Source: Paenibacillus sp. PL91 (lineage in GTDB: Bacteria > Bacillota > Bacilli > Paenibacillales > Paenibacillaceae). From it: a stretch of 64,000 bases of DNA. A program made the position numbers and the translations under genes. The stretch lies in assembly GCF_012935325.2 (NCBI RefSeq), contig NZ_JABBYG020000013.1:124001-188000 (forward strand), written 5' to 3'. Under the pieces are notes generated by a model. That model made no database searches. It had not been told where the DNA came from and worked only from the letters and a program-made list of their open reading frames with translations. This document shows, one piece after another, positions 44,301 to 53,196 of the stretch (positions are counted from its first letter, which is position 1; each line of letters starts with the position of its first letter).

Positions 44301-45170
44301 GTGCAAATAAAGGACTTATTTACGAAGAAGAAATATGCGACGATACCTTCGGAACCCCGCAAGCGGGAAGTTCCGGAGGGCTTGATGAATAAGTGCTCAA
44401 AATGCGGCACAATTCAGTACAGCAAAGAGCTCGAAAAGAATTTGAAAGTATGCTCTTCCTGCGGCCATCATCATCGGCTAAGCGCATGGGAGCGTATAGC
44501 ATTGACGCTAGACGAAGGACATTTGTTAGAATACGATGCGAATATGGAATCCGTCGATCCGCTAACCTTCCCTGGTTATGCCAGCAAGCTTGAGCAGCAG
44601 AGGAGCAAGTCGAACCTTCGCGAAGCTGTTGTAACGGGAGAAGGAACGATCGGCGGTTTTCCGGTTGTCGTTGCGGTGATGAGCTTTGATTTCTTCACCG
44701 GCAGTATGGGATCCGTTGTTGGAGAGAAGATTACTAGAGCGATCGAAGCGGCTCATGCGAAGCAGCTACCGCTTCTTATTTTCTCTACTTCTGGCGGCGC
44801 CCGGATGCAGGAAAGTATTTTGAGCTTGATGCAAATGGCCAAAACGAGCGCTGCGCTTTCGAAATTTCAAGGCGCGGGCGGTTTGTTTATTTCGATTTTT
44901 ACCGATCCTACTACAGGCGGGGTTTCGGCAAGCTTTGCGAGCTTAGGCGATTACAATTTGGCCGAGCCTGGCGCTTTGATCGGCTTTGCTGGCCGGATTG
45001 TCATCGAACAAACGATTCGCCAGAAGCTGCCGGATGACTTCCAGACTGCCGAGTTTAATTTGCAGCACGGCCAATTGGATAAAGTCGTACACCGCAAAGA
45101 TATGAAGCCTACGTTAGCAAAGCTGCTCGATATGCATTGCGTAAGGGAGGAAACATCCTATGGCGGGTGA
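44301..45170 (+). CDS. accD: Acetyl-CoA carboxylase carboxyltransferase beta subunit
   Basis: 289 residues from GTG 44301, which matches the usual AccD N terminus (QIKDLFTKKKY); an in-frame GTG at 44292 overlaps the GAGAGG site. A zinc ribbon has Cys32, Cys35, Cys51 and Cys54. The crotonase-like core includes FFTGSMGSVVGEK and STSGGARMQES. With AccA it transfers carboxyl from biotin to acetyl-CoA, making malonyl-CoA. Its end overlaps accA by 11 bp. Confidence 0.93.
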   Translation: MQIKDLFTKKKYATIPSEPRKREVPEGLMNKCSKCGTIQYSKELEKNLKVCSSCGHHHRLSAWERIALTLDEGHLLEYDANMESVDPLTFPGYASKLEQQRSKSNLREAVVTGEGTIGGFPVVVAVMSFDFFTGSMGSVVGEKITRAIEAAHAKQLPLLIFSTSGGARMQESILSLMQMAKTSAALSKFQGAGGLFISIFTDPTTGGVSASFASLGDYNLAEPGALIGFAGRIVIEQTIRQKLPDDFQTAEFNLQHGQLDKVVHRKDMKPTLAKLLDMHCVREETSYGG

Positions 45171-46227
45171 GCTGCCTTTTGAAAAACCGCTGAACGATTT
45201 GCGGCAGAAGGTTACCGAGCTGAAGACCTTGAGCGTGGAGAAGGGAATTGACTTCTCCGAGGAGATTTTGGGCCTGGAGCAAAAATGCAAGCAGCTTGAA
45301 GAAGAGCTGTACAGCGAGCTGTCTCCGGCTCAAAAAATGCATATGGCGCGCCACCATCAGCGTCCGACTTCGCTTGACTACATTCAAACCGTATTTACAG
45401 ATTATATGGAGCTTCACGGGGATCGTCTGTTTGCGGACGATCTCGCCATTGTTGGCGGACTTGCCAAGCTTAACGGCGTTCCGGTTACTGTAATCGGGCA
45501 TCAACGGGGCAAGGATACGCGCGAGAACATCGCCCGCTTCTTTGGAAGCCCTCACCCCGAGGGCTTCCGCAAAGCTTTGCGGCTTATGGAGCAAGCAAAT
45601 AAGTTCAAGCGGCCAATTATTACCTTTATTGATACGAAGGGTGCTTATCCGGGCAAAACTGCTGAGGAGCGTGGACAATCGGAAGCGATTGCGCGCAACC
45701 TGCGGGAAATGGCCGGCTTCGGCGTGCCTATCATTTGTATCGTTATCGGTGAAGGCGGAAGCGGCGGCGCATTGGCATTAGGCGTCGGCAACCGTGTACT
45801 TATGTTGGAAAATGCGATTTACAGCGCCATTTCGCCAAACGGAGCAGCATCGATATTGTGGAAGGATGCCTCTAGGGCGGATCAAGCTGCTGAAGCCATG
45901 AAAATTACGGCCAAAGATTTGCTGGAATTTGGCGTAATCGAGGACATCGTTGCGGAACCGCAAGGGGGCGCCCATAAGGATTTGGCGTTCCAAGCGGAGC
46001 AAATTAAGGAAAAACTATGGCTGCATCTACAAGAGCTTATGCAAATGAGCGCCGAGCAGCTGATTGAGGATCGCTATAAAAAATTCCGTAAGGTCGGCCA
46101 GTTCAAAATGGTTGAGGAGCCGCTCGCAGCGCCTAGCGCGCCAGCAGACTCCAATCTTGGAGAAGCAGCCGATGCGGCGGATCAATCCCGCGAGCAAACG
46201 CCGGAAGCGACTTCGACGATTCAGTAA
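45160..46227 (+). CDS. accA: Acetyl-CoA carboxylase carboxyltransferase alpha subunit
   Basis: 355 residues. The core (RPTSLDYIQTVFTDYMELHG, IGEGGSGGALALGVGNRV, SPNGAASILWKD) is typical AccA. The last about 35 residues are an Ala/Glu/Asp-rich extension not needed for the fold. AGGGAGG lies within the accD end. In Bacillus pfkA follows; here pyk comes directly. Confidence 0.93.
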   Translation: MAGELPFEKPLNDLRQKVTELKTLSVEKGIDFSEEILGLEQKCKQLEEELYSELSPAQKMHMARHHQRPTSLDYIQTVFTDYMELHGDRLFADDLAIVGGLAKLNGVPVTVIGHQRGKDTRENIARFFGSPHPEGFRKALRLMEQANKFKRPIITFIDTKGAYPGKTAEERGQSEAIARNLREMAGFGVPIICIVIGEGGSGGALALGVGNRVLMLENAIYSAISPNGAASILWKDASRADQAAEAMKITAKDLLEFGVIEDIVAEPQGGAHKDLAFQAEQIKEKLWLHLQELMQMSAEQLIEDRYKKFRKVGQFKMVEEPLAAPSAPADSNLGEAADAADQSREQTPEATSTIQ

Positions 46228-46320
46228 ATAATATGTAAAATTGATTATTTCACTGTACAAGCAGTGGGATGTCATGTCAGTATAGTAAAGAATTCAGGCA
46301 ATATACGGAGGAAACTTAAC

Positions 46321-48075
46321 ATGCGTAAAACTAAAATCGTTTGTACTATCGGTCCATCCAGCGAATCGTTGGAAAACACAAAGAAACTAATTAAAGCAGG
46401 CATGAACGTTGCCCGTCTTAACTTCTCCCACGGAGATTTCGAAGAGCATGGCAATCGTATCAAAAATATCCGCATTGCGAATGCCGAGCTCGGCACTTCG
46501 GTAGCGGTTCTGCTTGATACGAAAGGTCCTGAGATTCGTCTTGGCAAGCTAAAGGAAGAGCCTATTGAATTGAACCAAGGCGAAACCGTTACGCTTACAA
46601 CGGAAGAAATTTTGGGTGATCGCAACCGTGTTCCAATTACGTACAACAACCTTCCAAACGATGTAACAATCGGTTCGACTATTTTGATCGATGATGGCTT
46701 GATCGGATTGACGGTAGAAGAGGTTCATGGAACTGAAATCGTATGCCGTATCGTAAATAGCGGTCCAATTAAAAGCAAAAAAGGCGTTAACGTACCGGGC
46801 GTAAAAATTTCGCTACCTGGTATTACTGAGAAGGATGCGAATGATATCGTATTCGGTATCGAGATGGGCGTAGATTTCATTGCAGCTTCTTTCGTGCGTA
46901 AAGCGAGCGACGTGCTTGAAATCCGCGAGCTTCTTGAGCGCCACAATGCGGGTCATATCCAAATCATCTCTAAAATTGAAAACCAAGAGGGCGTAGACAA
47001 TCTCGATGAAATTCTTGAGGTTTCTGACGGCCTAATGGTAGCGCGTGGCGATCTCGGCGTTGAAATTCCAGCTGAAGAGGTTCCGCTCGTACAAAAAAAC
47101 ATGATCAAAAAAGGTAACCGCGTCGGTAAGCCAGTTATCACGGCCACACAAATGTTGGATTCCATGCAGCGCAACCCGCGTCCGACTCGCGCAGAAGCGA
47201 GTGACGTTGCAAATGCGATTTTCGACGGTACAGATGCAATCATGCTATCCGGCGAAACAGCTGCAGGAAGATACCCAACAGAATCCGTACAAACGATGGC
47301 ACGTATCGCAGAGCGCGCGGAAGCGGCTTTGGAATACCGTGAAATTTTCACGAAGCAAGCCAACGCTCAGCAAACTTCCGTAACCGAAGCGATCAGCCAA
47401 GCTGTTGCTAACTCGGCTCTTGATCTTGGCGCGAAAGCGATCATTACTTCCACGCAAAGCGGCTTCACAGCTCGCATGGTTTCGAAGTACAAGCCTAAGG
47501 CTCCGATCATCGCGGTAACGACAGATGAGAAGGTATTGCGTCGTCTATCTCTTATTTGGGGCGTATTCGCAGTGCTTGGTCCTGATGCGGACACAACGGA
47601 TGAAATGTTCGAAAATGCGGTTAAAGGCGGCATGAGCACAGGCTTCCTAAGCCTTGGCGATACAGTTGTCATTACAGCAGGCGTTCCTGTTGGCCGCGCC
47701 GGCACTACAAACTTGATCAAAATTCACCATATCGGTGAGCTTTTGGCACAAGGACAAGGCATCGGCAGCCAAACAGCTATCGGCAAAATCGTTGTTGCTC
47801 GCACACCAGAGGAAGCCATCGCAAAAACGACTAAAGGCTCTATCTTGGTTACGATCTCGACCGACAAAGAATATATGCCAGCATTTGAGAAGGCTGCTGC
47901 CGTTATTACGGAGCAGGGCGGCATTACCAGCCATGCTGCAGTAGTAGGCCTTAACCTTGGGATTCCAGTTATTCTCGGCATTACAAATGCAACAGATCTC
48001 CTTAAAGATGGCATGGAAGTAACCATCTATGGCGAAACTGGCGTTATCTATCACGGCCAATCGAAAGTACTGTAA
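46321..48075 (+). CDS. pyk: Pyruvate kinase
   Basis: 584 residues from ATG 46321 (CGGAGG upstream). Contains TIGPSS, the active-site segment ISKIENQEGVDNLDEIL, MVARGDLGVEIP and ATQMLDSM. The C-terminal about 110 residues form the extra PEP-utiliser swivelling domain found in Bacillus-type enzymes (GGITSHAAVVGLNLGIPVIL). Final ATP-yielding step of glycolysis. Ends at a strong terminator. Confidence 0.94.
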   Translation: MRKTKIVCTIGPSSESLENTKKLIKAGMNVARLNFSHGDFEEHGNRIKNIRIANAELGTSVAVLLDTKGPEIRLGKLKEEPIELNQGETVTLTTEEILGDRNRVPITYNNLPNDVTIGSTILIDDGLIGLTVEEVHGTEIVCRIVNSGPIKSKKGVNVPGVKISLPGITEKDANDIVFGIEMGVDFIAASFVRKASDVLEIRELLERHNAGHIQIISKIENQEGVDNLDEILEVSDGLMVARGDLGVEIPAEEVPLVQKNMIKKGNRVGKPVITATQMLDSMQRNPRPTRAEASDVANAIFDGTDAIMLSGETAAGRYPTESVQTMARIAERAEAALEYREIFTKQANAQQTSVTEAISQAVANSALDLGAKAIITSTQSGFTARMVSKYKPKAPIIAVTTDEKVLRRLSLIWGVFAVLGPDADTTDEMFENAVKGGMSTGFLSLGDTVVITAGVPVGRAGTTNLIKIHHIGELLAQGQGIGSQTAIGKIVVARTPEEAIAKTTKGSILVTISTDKEYMPAFEKAAAVITEQGGITSHAAVVGLNLGIPVILGITNATDLLKDGMEVTIYGETGVIYHGQSKVL

Positions 48076-48118
48076 TTAGGGCAGCTGCTTTCTCAATAAC
48101 TATAGGGTACGAAAGCTG

Positions 48119-48148
48119 AAGCGAGGGTGTTTGCACCCTCGCTTTTTG
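48119..48148 (+). terminator. Terminator after pyk
   Basis: GCGAGGGTG-TTTG-CACCCTCGC followed by five T residues. Confidence 0.88.
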
Positions 48149-48203
48149 CTAATTACATATGTTTTATGTAAGCTTATTGTAAATAGGCTAGGGAGGTTCA
48201 CTT

Positions 48204-48671
48204 ATGCTTTCAGCTTCCGGTTGGTTTATGCATCCCATTCGCGTTCGCTATCAGGAAACCGATCAAATGGGTGTCGTTTTTCACGGGAATTATGTAACTT
48301 GGTTTGAAATTGGACGTACGGAATGGATAAGAAATGCTGGCTACAGCTACAAAGCGATAGAAGAAAGAGGTCTGCTGCTGCCTGTTGTAGATTTGCAATG
48401 CCGCTATGTGCTGCCAGCTCGTTACGATGATATGGTTCTCGTTTGTACACGAGTGGCTGACTACTCGCCTGTACGCCTTTCCTTTGAGTCGCAAATTAGA
48501 AGGGTAGCGGCTTCAGACTTTCATGCCTTTGAATATGAAGCAGGCAAGCCGTTGCCTGGAGAGTTATTAGTCGAAGGCGGCACCAAGCATGTATGGGTCA
48601 ATGCCCAGTGGCAGCCGGCACGCGTAAACAAGGTGATGCCAGAGCTCTACGAGCTGCTGATTACGAAATAA
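48204..48671 (+). CDS. Acyl-CoA thioesterase, hotdog (4HBT/YbgC) family
   Basis: 155 residues. The hotdog signature is clear: VRYQETDQMGVVFHGNYVTWFE with the catalytic Asp, then the long helix. Hydrolyses acyl-CoA thioesters; chain preference unknown. AGGGAGG precedes the ATG. Its stop lies in a hairpin that leads into fxsA. Confidence 0.85.
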   Translation: MLSASGWFMHPIRVRYQETDQMGVVFHGNYVTWFEIGRTEWIRNAGYSYKAIEERGLLLPVVDLQCRYVLPARYDDMVLVCTRVADYSPVRLSFESQIRRVAASDFHAFEYEAGKPLPGELLVEGGTKHVWVNAQWQPARVNKVMPELYELLITK

Positions 48672-48688
48672 GTTTGCTTCGCAAACTT
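48670..48688. repeat. Hairpin fused to a ribosome binding site (copy 2)
   Basis: AAGTTTGC-TTC-GCAAACTT followed directly by TTGAGGAGG, the fxsA site; it also covers the stop of the thioesterase gene. Related to the element at 44033. Confidence 0.6.
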
Positions 48689-48705
48689 TTGAGGAGGTCA
48701 AAATC

Positions 48706-49098
48706 ATGTATAAATGGCTATTGGCTGTCTTTATCATCGTACCGATCGTTGAGCTTCTTGGCATTTTTCAAGTAGGCAGCTGGATTGGCGGTTGGAATAC
48801 CTTTTTTATTCTCGTTCTTATGGGACTGGCAGGCGCTTATTTAGCTCGCGCGGAAGGCCGCAAAGTATGGGGAGAGGCTCAGCGCCAAATGCAGGCGGGG
48901 CAAATTCCCGGCCAGTCTCTCCTTGACGGTTTGTGTGTGCTGGCAGGGGGACTATTGCTCCTAATGCCAGGATTTGTTTCTGATATCATAGGCATTACGC
49001 TGCTCATTCCGACAACACGCTCCTTTTACAGGCAAATTATGCTGCACTGGATTGAAAAAAGATTAAGAAACGGCAATTTTAAGATCGGAAAATTCTAA
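48706..49098 (+). CDS. fxsA: FxsA-family membrane protein
   Basis: 130 residues with three to four hydrophobic helices and family segments (IVPIVELLGIFQVG, LARAEGRKVWGEAQ, GGLLLLMPGFVSDIIG). FxsA relieves F-exclusion of phage T7 in E. coli; its role in Gram-positives is unknown. In B. subtilis the fxsA gene also lies between pyk and citZ. Confidence 0.88.
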   Translation: MYKWLLAVFIIVPIVELLGIFQVGSWIGGWNTFFILVLMGLAGAYLARAEGRKVWGEAQRQMQAGQIPGQSLLDGLCVLAGGLLLLMPGFVSDIIGITLLIPTTRSFYRQIMLHWIEKRLRNGNFKIGKF

Positions 49099-49299
49099 TA
49101 TTTACGTTACCTTTACAAAAGTCTAACATGGCAATAATAGTCATGCTTCATAATTAAATAGATAATTGTCGTTTCTTGTCACTTTTTTTATTGCGATCAG
49201 CATGCCTCTTATTAGACACAAAGCAGAATTGATCAGCAAACAGAAGCGTACACATTAGAAGCATGATTATTTCGCATAATTACTCAGGAGGCGTGAGAA

Positions 49300-51366
49300 A
49301 TGACCAAGCTTTTGTCCAACTATGTAAACCGTGACTTAAGTTGGATCGAATTCAACCGAAGAGTTCTTCAAGAGGCCCAGGATCTCAACAATCCATTGCT
49401 TGAGAGGGCTAAATTCTTAGCAATTGTTTCCAGCAATCTGGATGAATTCATGAGTGTACGGGTTGCGGGCATACAAATGCAGATGAGAGCCGGCTTATCG
49501 AAAACCGATTTTACCGGATATACGCCATCCGGATTGTGGAAAAGGCTGATAAAGCGAGCAACGCAAATGGTTCATGATCAGTACCGTACCTACAGGGAGG
49601 TCTTTCGCTCCTTAAGCCGTGAAGGAATCTTTATTCGTTCGATCGATGAGCTGAATGCTACACAGACCAAGGCAGTCTCGGACTATTTTCATGAAATTGT
49701 ATTTCCTGTACTTACGCCTATGGCAGTCGATCAGAGCAGACCATTCCCGCTCGTGCACACGAAAGAACTGTATTTGGCCGTGCTGCTCAGAAAAGAAGAG
49801 GATCCTTCTGAGGAGGAGCCCTTTTTTGCAATCGTGCAGGTGCCGTCCATATTGCCAAGATTTGTTCCCGTTCCTGGGAGAATTAACAGCAAGAAGACGG
49901 AGTTCGTCCTCCTAGAGGATTTGATTGAACAATTCATTGATACATTATTTAATGGTTATATCCCTTTCTCTGTAAATCCGTTCCGGTTGACACGCGATGC
50001 CGATATAACGCTAAACGAGGAGGATGCAGAGGATCTGCTCGAGGAAATCGAGAAGGAGCTGCGCCGCCGTCGATGGGGCATTCCCGTTCGTCTTGAGGTA
50101 GCAAAGGGCATGCATCCTTATGCGCTCGAAATGCTAACCGAAGAGCTGGAGATTGAAGATAATTTATTCGAAATTGACGGTCCGCTTGACCTGAGCTTTC
50201 TAATGAAATTTGCAGGTGCCGTACCTGGCAATGACAATTTGCGATATGAAAAGCTAGAGCCTATTTACCCGAGAGAATTCGATGAAACAGATGATATGTT
50301 CGAGGTAATCCGTCAACGCGATGTGTTGATGTACCATCCATACGAATCGTTTGATGCCGTAAATGATTTTGTTTTGCAGGCGGCATACGATCCAGACGTT
50401 CTAGCAATCAAAATGACGCTATACCGCGTCAGCGGCCAATCTGCGCTCGTTCAAGCTCTTGCTAAGGCAGGAGAAGCGGGCAAGCAGGTGACGGTCGTTG
50501 TGGAGCTTAAGGCACGGTTTGATGAGGAGAGGAATATCGCTTGGGCGCGCCAGCTGGAGAAGGCGGGCTGCCATGTCGTTTACGGCTTAGTCGGTTTGAA
50601 GACGCATGCGAAAATTTTGCTTGTCGTTCGTCGAGAGCAAGGCACGCTTCGCCGCTACGTACATGTCGGTACGGGCAACTACAACGACAGTACAGCCACT
50701 TTGTATACGGATATTGGACTATTCACATCACATCCTATTATCGGTGGGGATGCTTCGGCACTGTTCAACGAAGTAACAGGGTATTCAACACCTTATGAGT
50801 GGAAGGCCTTTGGCGTTGCTCCATCGGATTTGAAGGAGAAGCTGTATAGGCTGATTGACCGGGAGAGAGAGAATGCGTTAGCAGGAAAGCCGGCGCGCAT
50901 TATCGCCAAAATGAATTCCTTATCGAATCAGGAAATGATCGATAAGCTTTACGATGCATCTCAAGCTGGCGTGAAGATTGTGCTTATCGTCCGCGGCGTA
51001 TGCTGCTTGCGTCCAGGCGTTCCGGGAAGAAGTGAAAATATTCAGGTCATCAGCATCGTCGACCGCTTCCTCGAGCATGCGAGAATCATGTATTTTTATA
51101 ACGGAGGGGAAGAGGAGGTTTACTTGTCTAGTGCTGACTGGATGACTCGCAACTTAACGCGGCGGATCGAGCTGATATGTCCTGTATTTGATGAGACGCT
51201 CAGACAAATTCTTATTAAGATGCTCGAGCTTAATATCAATGATAATGTAAAGGCCCGCGAACTGCAGCCGAACGGTACTTATGAACACATTTCCAGTGAA
51301 AATAAGCAGCCGTTCCGCAGTCAATTTGAGGCAAAAGTTATATCGTTGTGGAAGGGGCATGCATAG
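49300..51366 (+). CDS. ppk: Polyphosphate kinase 1
   Basis: 688 residues, the normal length. N-terminal helical domain (RDLSWIEFNRRVLQEA), head domain, and two phospholipase-D-like catalytic domains with the phosphorylated His in KTHAKILLV, the adjacent VHVGTGNYND and SADWMTRNL near the C terminus. Makes polyphosphate from ATP reversibly. Strong AGGAGG before ATG. Its 3' end overlaps the converging ppx gene by 29 bp. Confidence 0.93.
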   Translation: MTKLLSNYVNRDLSWIEFNRRVLQEAQDLNNPLLERAKFLAIVSSNLDEFMSVRVAGIQMQMRAGLSKTDFTGYTPSGLWKRLIKRATQMVHDQYRTYREVFRSLSREGIFIRSIDELNATQTKAVSDYFHEIVFPVLTPMAVDQSRPFPLVHTKELYLAVLLRKEEDPSEEEPFFAIVQVPSILPRFVPVPGRINSKKTEFVLLEDLIEQFIDTLFNGYIPFSVNPFRLTRDADITLNEEDAEDLLEEIEKELRRRRWGIPVRLEVAKGMHPYALEMLTEELEIEDNLFEIDGPLDLSFLMKFAGAVPGNDNLRYEKLEPIYPREFDETDDMFEVIRQRDVLMYHPYESFDAVNDFVLQAAYDPDVLAIKMTLYRVSGQSALVQALAKAGEAGKQVTVVVELKARFDEERNIAWARQLEKAGCHVVYGLVGLKTHAKILLVVRREQGTLRRYVHVGTGNYNDSTATLYTDIGLFTSHPIIGGDASALFNEVTGYSTPYEWKAFGVAPSDLKEKLYRLIDRERENALAGKPARIIAKMNSLSNQEMIDKLYDASQAGVKIVLIVRGVCCLRPGVPGRSENIQVISIVDRFLEHARIMYFYNGGEEEVYLSSADWMTRNLTRRIELICPVFDETLRQILIKMLELNINDNVKARELQPNGTYEHISSENKQPFRSQFEAKVISLWKGHA

Positions 51367-52885
51367 CTGTATAGTCAAGTACCGGGGTTGCATTCCACAG
51401 CTTCTTGAATTCAGAGCTCAGCTCCTCGACCTCGCGGCGCTCGACAACTAGCGTACCGCGAGGTTGAATAGGCCGCAGCAACAGCTGATTGCCGGATAAT
51501 TGGACATTCAGCTGCGCGATGGCTTGCGTCTCCGTTCGATCGAGCGCTGCAGAAAGCTGAAGCAGAGAGCCAAGCTTATATATAACATCGAGGTCGGTCT
51601 CGTTAAGCAGCTCTCTATATTCGGATACGTGCTGGCGAGCCCGGCCCTTGCTTTTGTAAGAAGCGATAGCTGCTGTCATAATCATCTCCCGGTGGCTAAG
51701 TCCATTCAGCTGGGAGTTGATGATGAGGTAGAAGGAATGCCTCGCATATTCGTAATAATCGATGGAGGCACCGATACGAAACAGCTGCGACGCCGTATCA
51801 AGCAGCACCCTCGTTTGCGGCGGCAAAGGATGTACATAGTTCAGCACATCGAAGAGCTCAAGCGCAATCCGGTTGACCTGCAGCACATGCTGCTTCGGTG
51901 CTGCCGGATGCAGAGCACTCAAATTTTTAAGGCTAAAATGAAGCACATCGTCTTGCTTTGGATGATTCGGGAAACGTGTCGCATGGAATAGGCCATCACG
52001 CAGACCTGCTCCGCAAATTCGGTAATATGCCGCCTTGGTTGCCCGAAACAGAACGCGCAAAATAGCAACGCCAGGTACTACGACATCAGCGCGGTCTTTG
52101 GACAAGCCAGGCAGCTTGCGCCTCTTCTCGAGCGGCAGCTTGCGCATTTGATGAAACAGCTCATCGACCTGTTCGCTTGTTGCGGGATAGTTATGCGTTT
52201 GCGGGAACGGGTATTTATAAGCGGCTTGATGCATTTTGCCGAGTGCGCGCACGGTGCCGCCTACTCCGACGAGAGGCAGTCCGGGCGATTCGAAGGTCCA
52301 TGGCTCGTTCCGAACGGCTTCCAATACAAGCTGTTCAAGCGCCTTCAATTCATCATCCTGAAGCAGGCCCTTAGTGCCAAATCGCTTGTTAAGGCTTACG
52401 CAGCCAAAAGGAAAGGAAATGGAACGAACGAGCGCGCGATTGCGAAACAAAGAAAGCTCCGTGCTTCCGCCGCCGATATCGATTAAAAAGCCATCCCGAA
52501 TATTGATCGAGTTGATCATGCCGAGAAAGCCATAGGAAGCCTCGTCCTCGCCGGTGAGCAATTCGATGGTTAAGCCCGTTTCTTTTTTTATGCGATCAAG
52601 TATTACTGTGCGGTTTTTGGCGTTTCGAATAGCAGCTGTTGCGACCGCACGAATATGGCTTGTATGATTATGTGTGCAAATCATGGTAAAATGATTAAGT
52701 GTGTCGATTAGCTCCTCGATTGCTGTCCCCGGCAGCTCGCCGTTTTCATCAATTCGTTCGCTTAGCCTAGCAGGCCGTTTACTGCTATCAGCAACTCGAT
52801 GAGCACCATTTGCAGTCCTCTCGTATACGACGAGCCGGACGGAGTTGGAGCCTATGTCAATAATTCCGATGCGTTGTTCAGTCAT
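51338..52885 (-). CDS. ppx: Ppx/GppA family exopolyphosphatase
   Basis: 515 residues from ATG 52885 behind GGAGGCGCTAC; a longer frame from 52936 is unsupported. ASKHA-fold motifs: IGIIDIGSNSVRLVV, LTGEDEASYG, DIGGGSTELS. The C-terminal part has HD-like His residues (ARHSFYLIINS, LSHREMIM). It degrades polyphosphate or hydrolyses pppGpp, opposing ppk. Convergent with ppk and not in an operon with it. Confidence 0.9.
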   Translation of the reverse strand: MTEQRIGIIDIGSNSVRLVVYERTANGAHRVADSSKRPARLSERIDENGELPGTAIEELIDTLNHFTMICTHNHTSHIRAVATAAIRNAKNRTVILDRIKKETGLTIELLTGEDEASYGFLGMINSINIRDGFLIDIGGGSTELSLFRNRALVRSISFPFGCVSLNKRFGTKGLLQDDELKALEQLVLEAVRNEPWTFESPGLPLVGVGGTVRALGKMHQAAYKYPFPQTHNYPATSEQVDELFHQMRKLPLEKRRKLPGLSKDRADVVVPGVAILRVLFRATKAAYYRICGAGLRDGLFHATRFPNHPKQDDVLHFSLKNLSALHPAAPKQHVLQVNRIALELFDVLNYVHPLPPQTRVLLDTASQLFRIGASIDYYEYARHSFYLIINSQLNGLSHREMIMTAAIASYKSKGRARQHVSEYRELLNETDLDVIYKLGSLLQLSAALDRTETQAIAQLNVQLSGNQLLLRPIQPRGTLVVERREVEELSSEFKKLWNATPVLDYTAMHAPSTTI

Positions 52886-53068
52886 GTAGCGCCTCCAATG
52901 CGGCAAATTTTGCTCAAAAAGTTCTCTTTGTGACATTTTACCACTATATTCGATTCTGTAAAAATAGTTTATGCTGCGGCTAAAAATAGAGCGAATAGGG
53001 AAAAATGCAGCTGGAGCATACGATACGATGCGGTGAGAGACTAATCGAAAAAAATATTAATGATGTCG

Positions 53069-53083
53069 ATAAAGCATTTTTAT
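53069..53083. promoter_or_regulatory. CcpC-type operator upstream of citZ
   Basis: ATAA-N7-TTAT (ATAAAGCATTTTTAT), a perfect match to the dyad bound by the LysR-type citrate-responsive regulator CcpC in front of B. subtilis citZ and citB. It lies 114 bp before the citZ start; no sure -35/-10 pair was read around it. Confidence 0.6.
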
Positions 53084-53196
53084 GTCTCTATTTGTTCACT
53101 TCACTGCCGAAATCATTTATGATTAAAGGCGATGGTACAAATAACGAACCCTTTTTATTGTTAACACACGATATCCAAGTTAAAGGAGAGAGAACG

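Noticed and set aside
53005..53196. N-terminal extension of citrate synthase
   Set aside because: It covers the CcpC site and lacks a binding site; the ATG at 53197 has a good one and matches family length.
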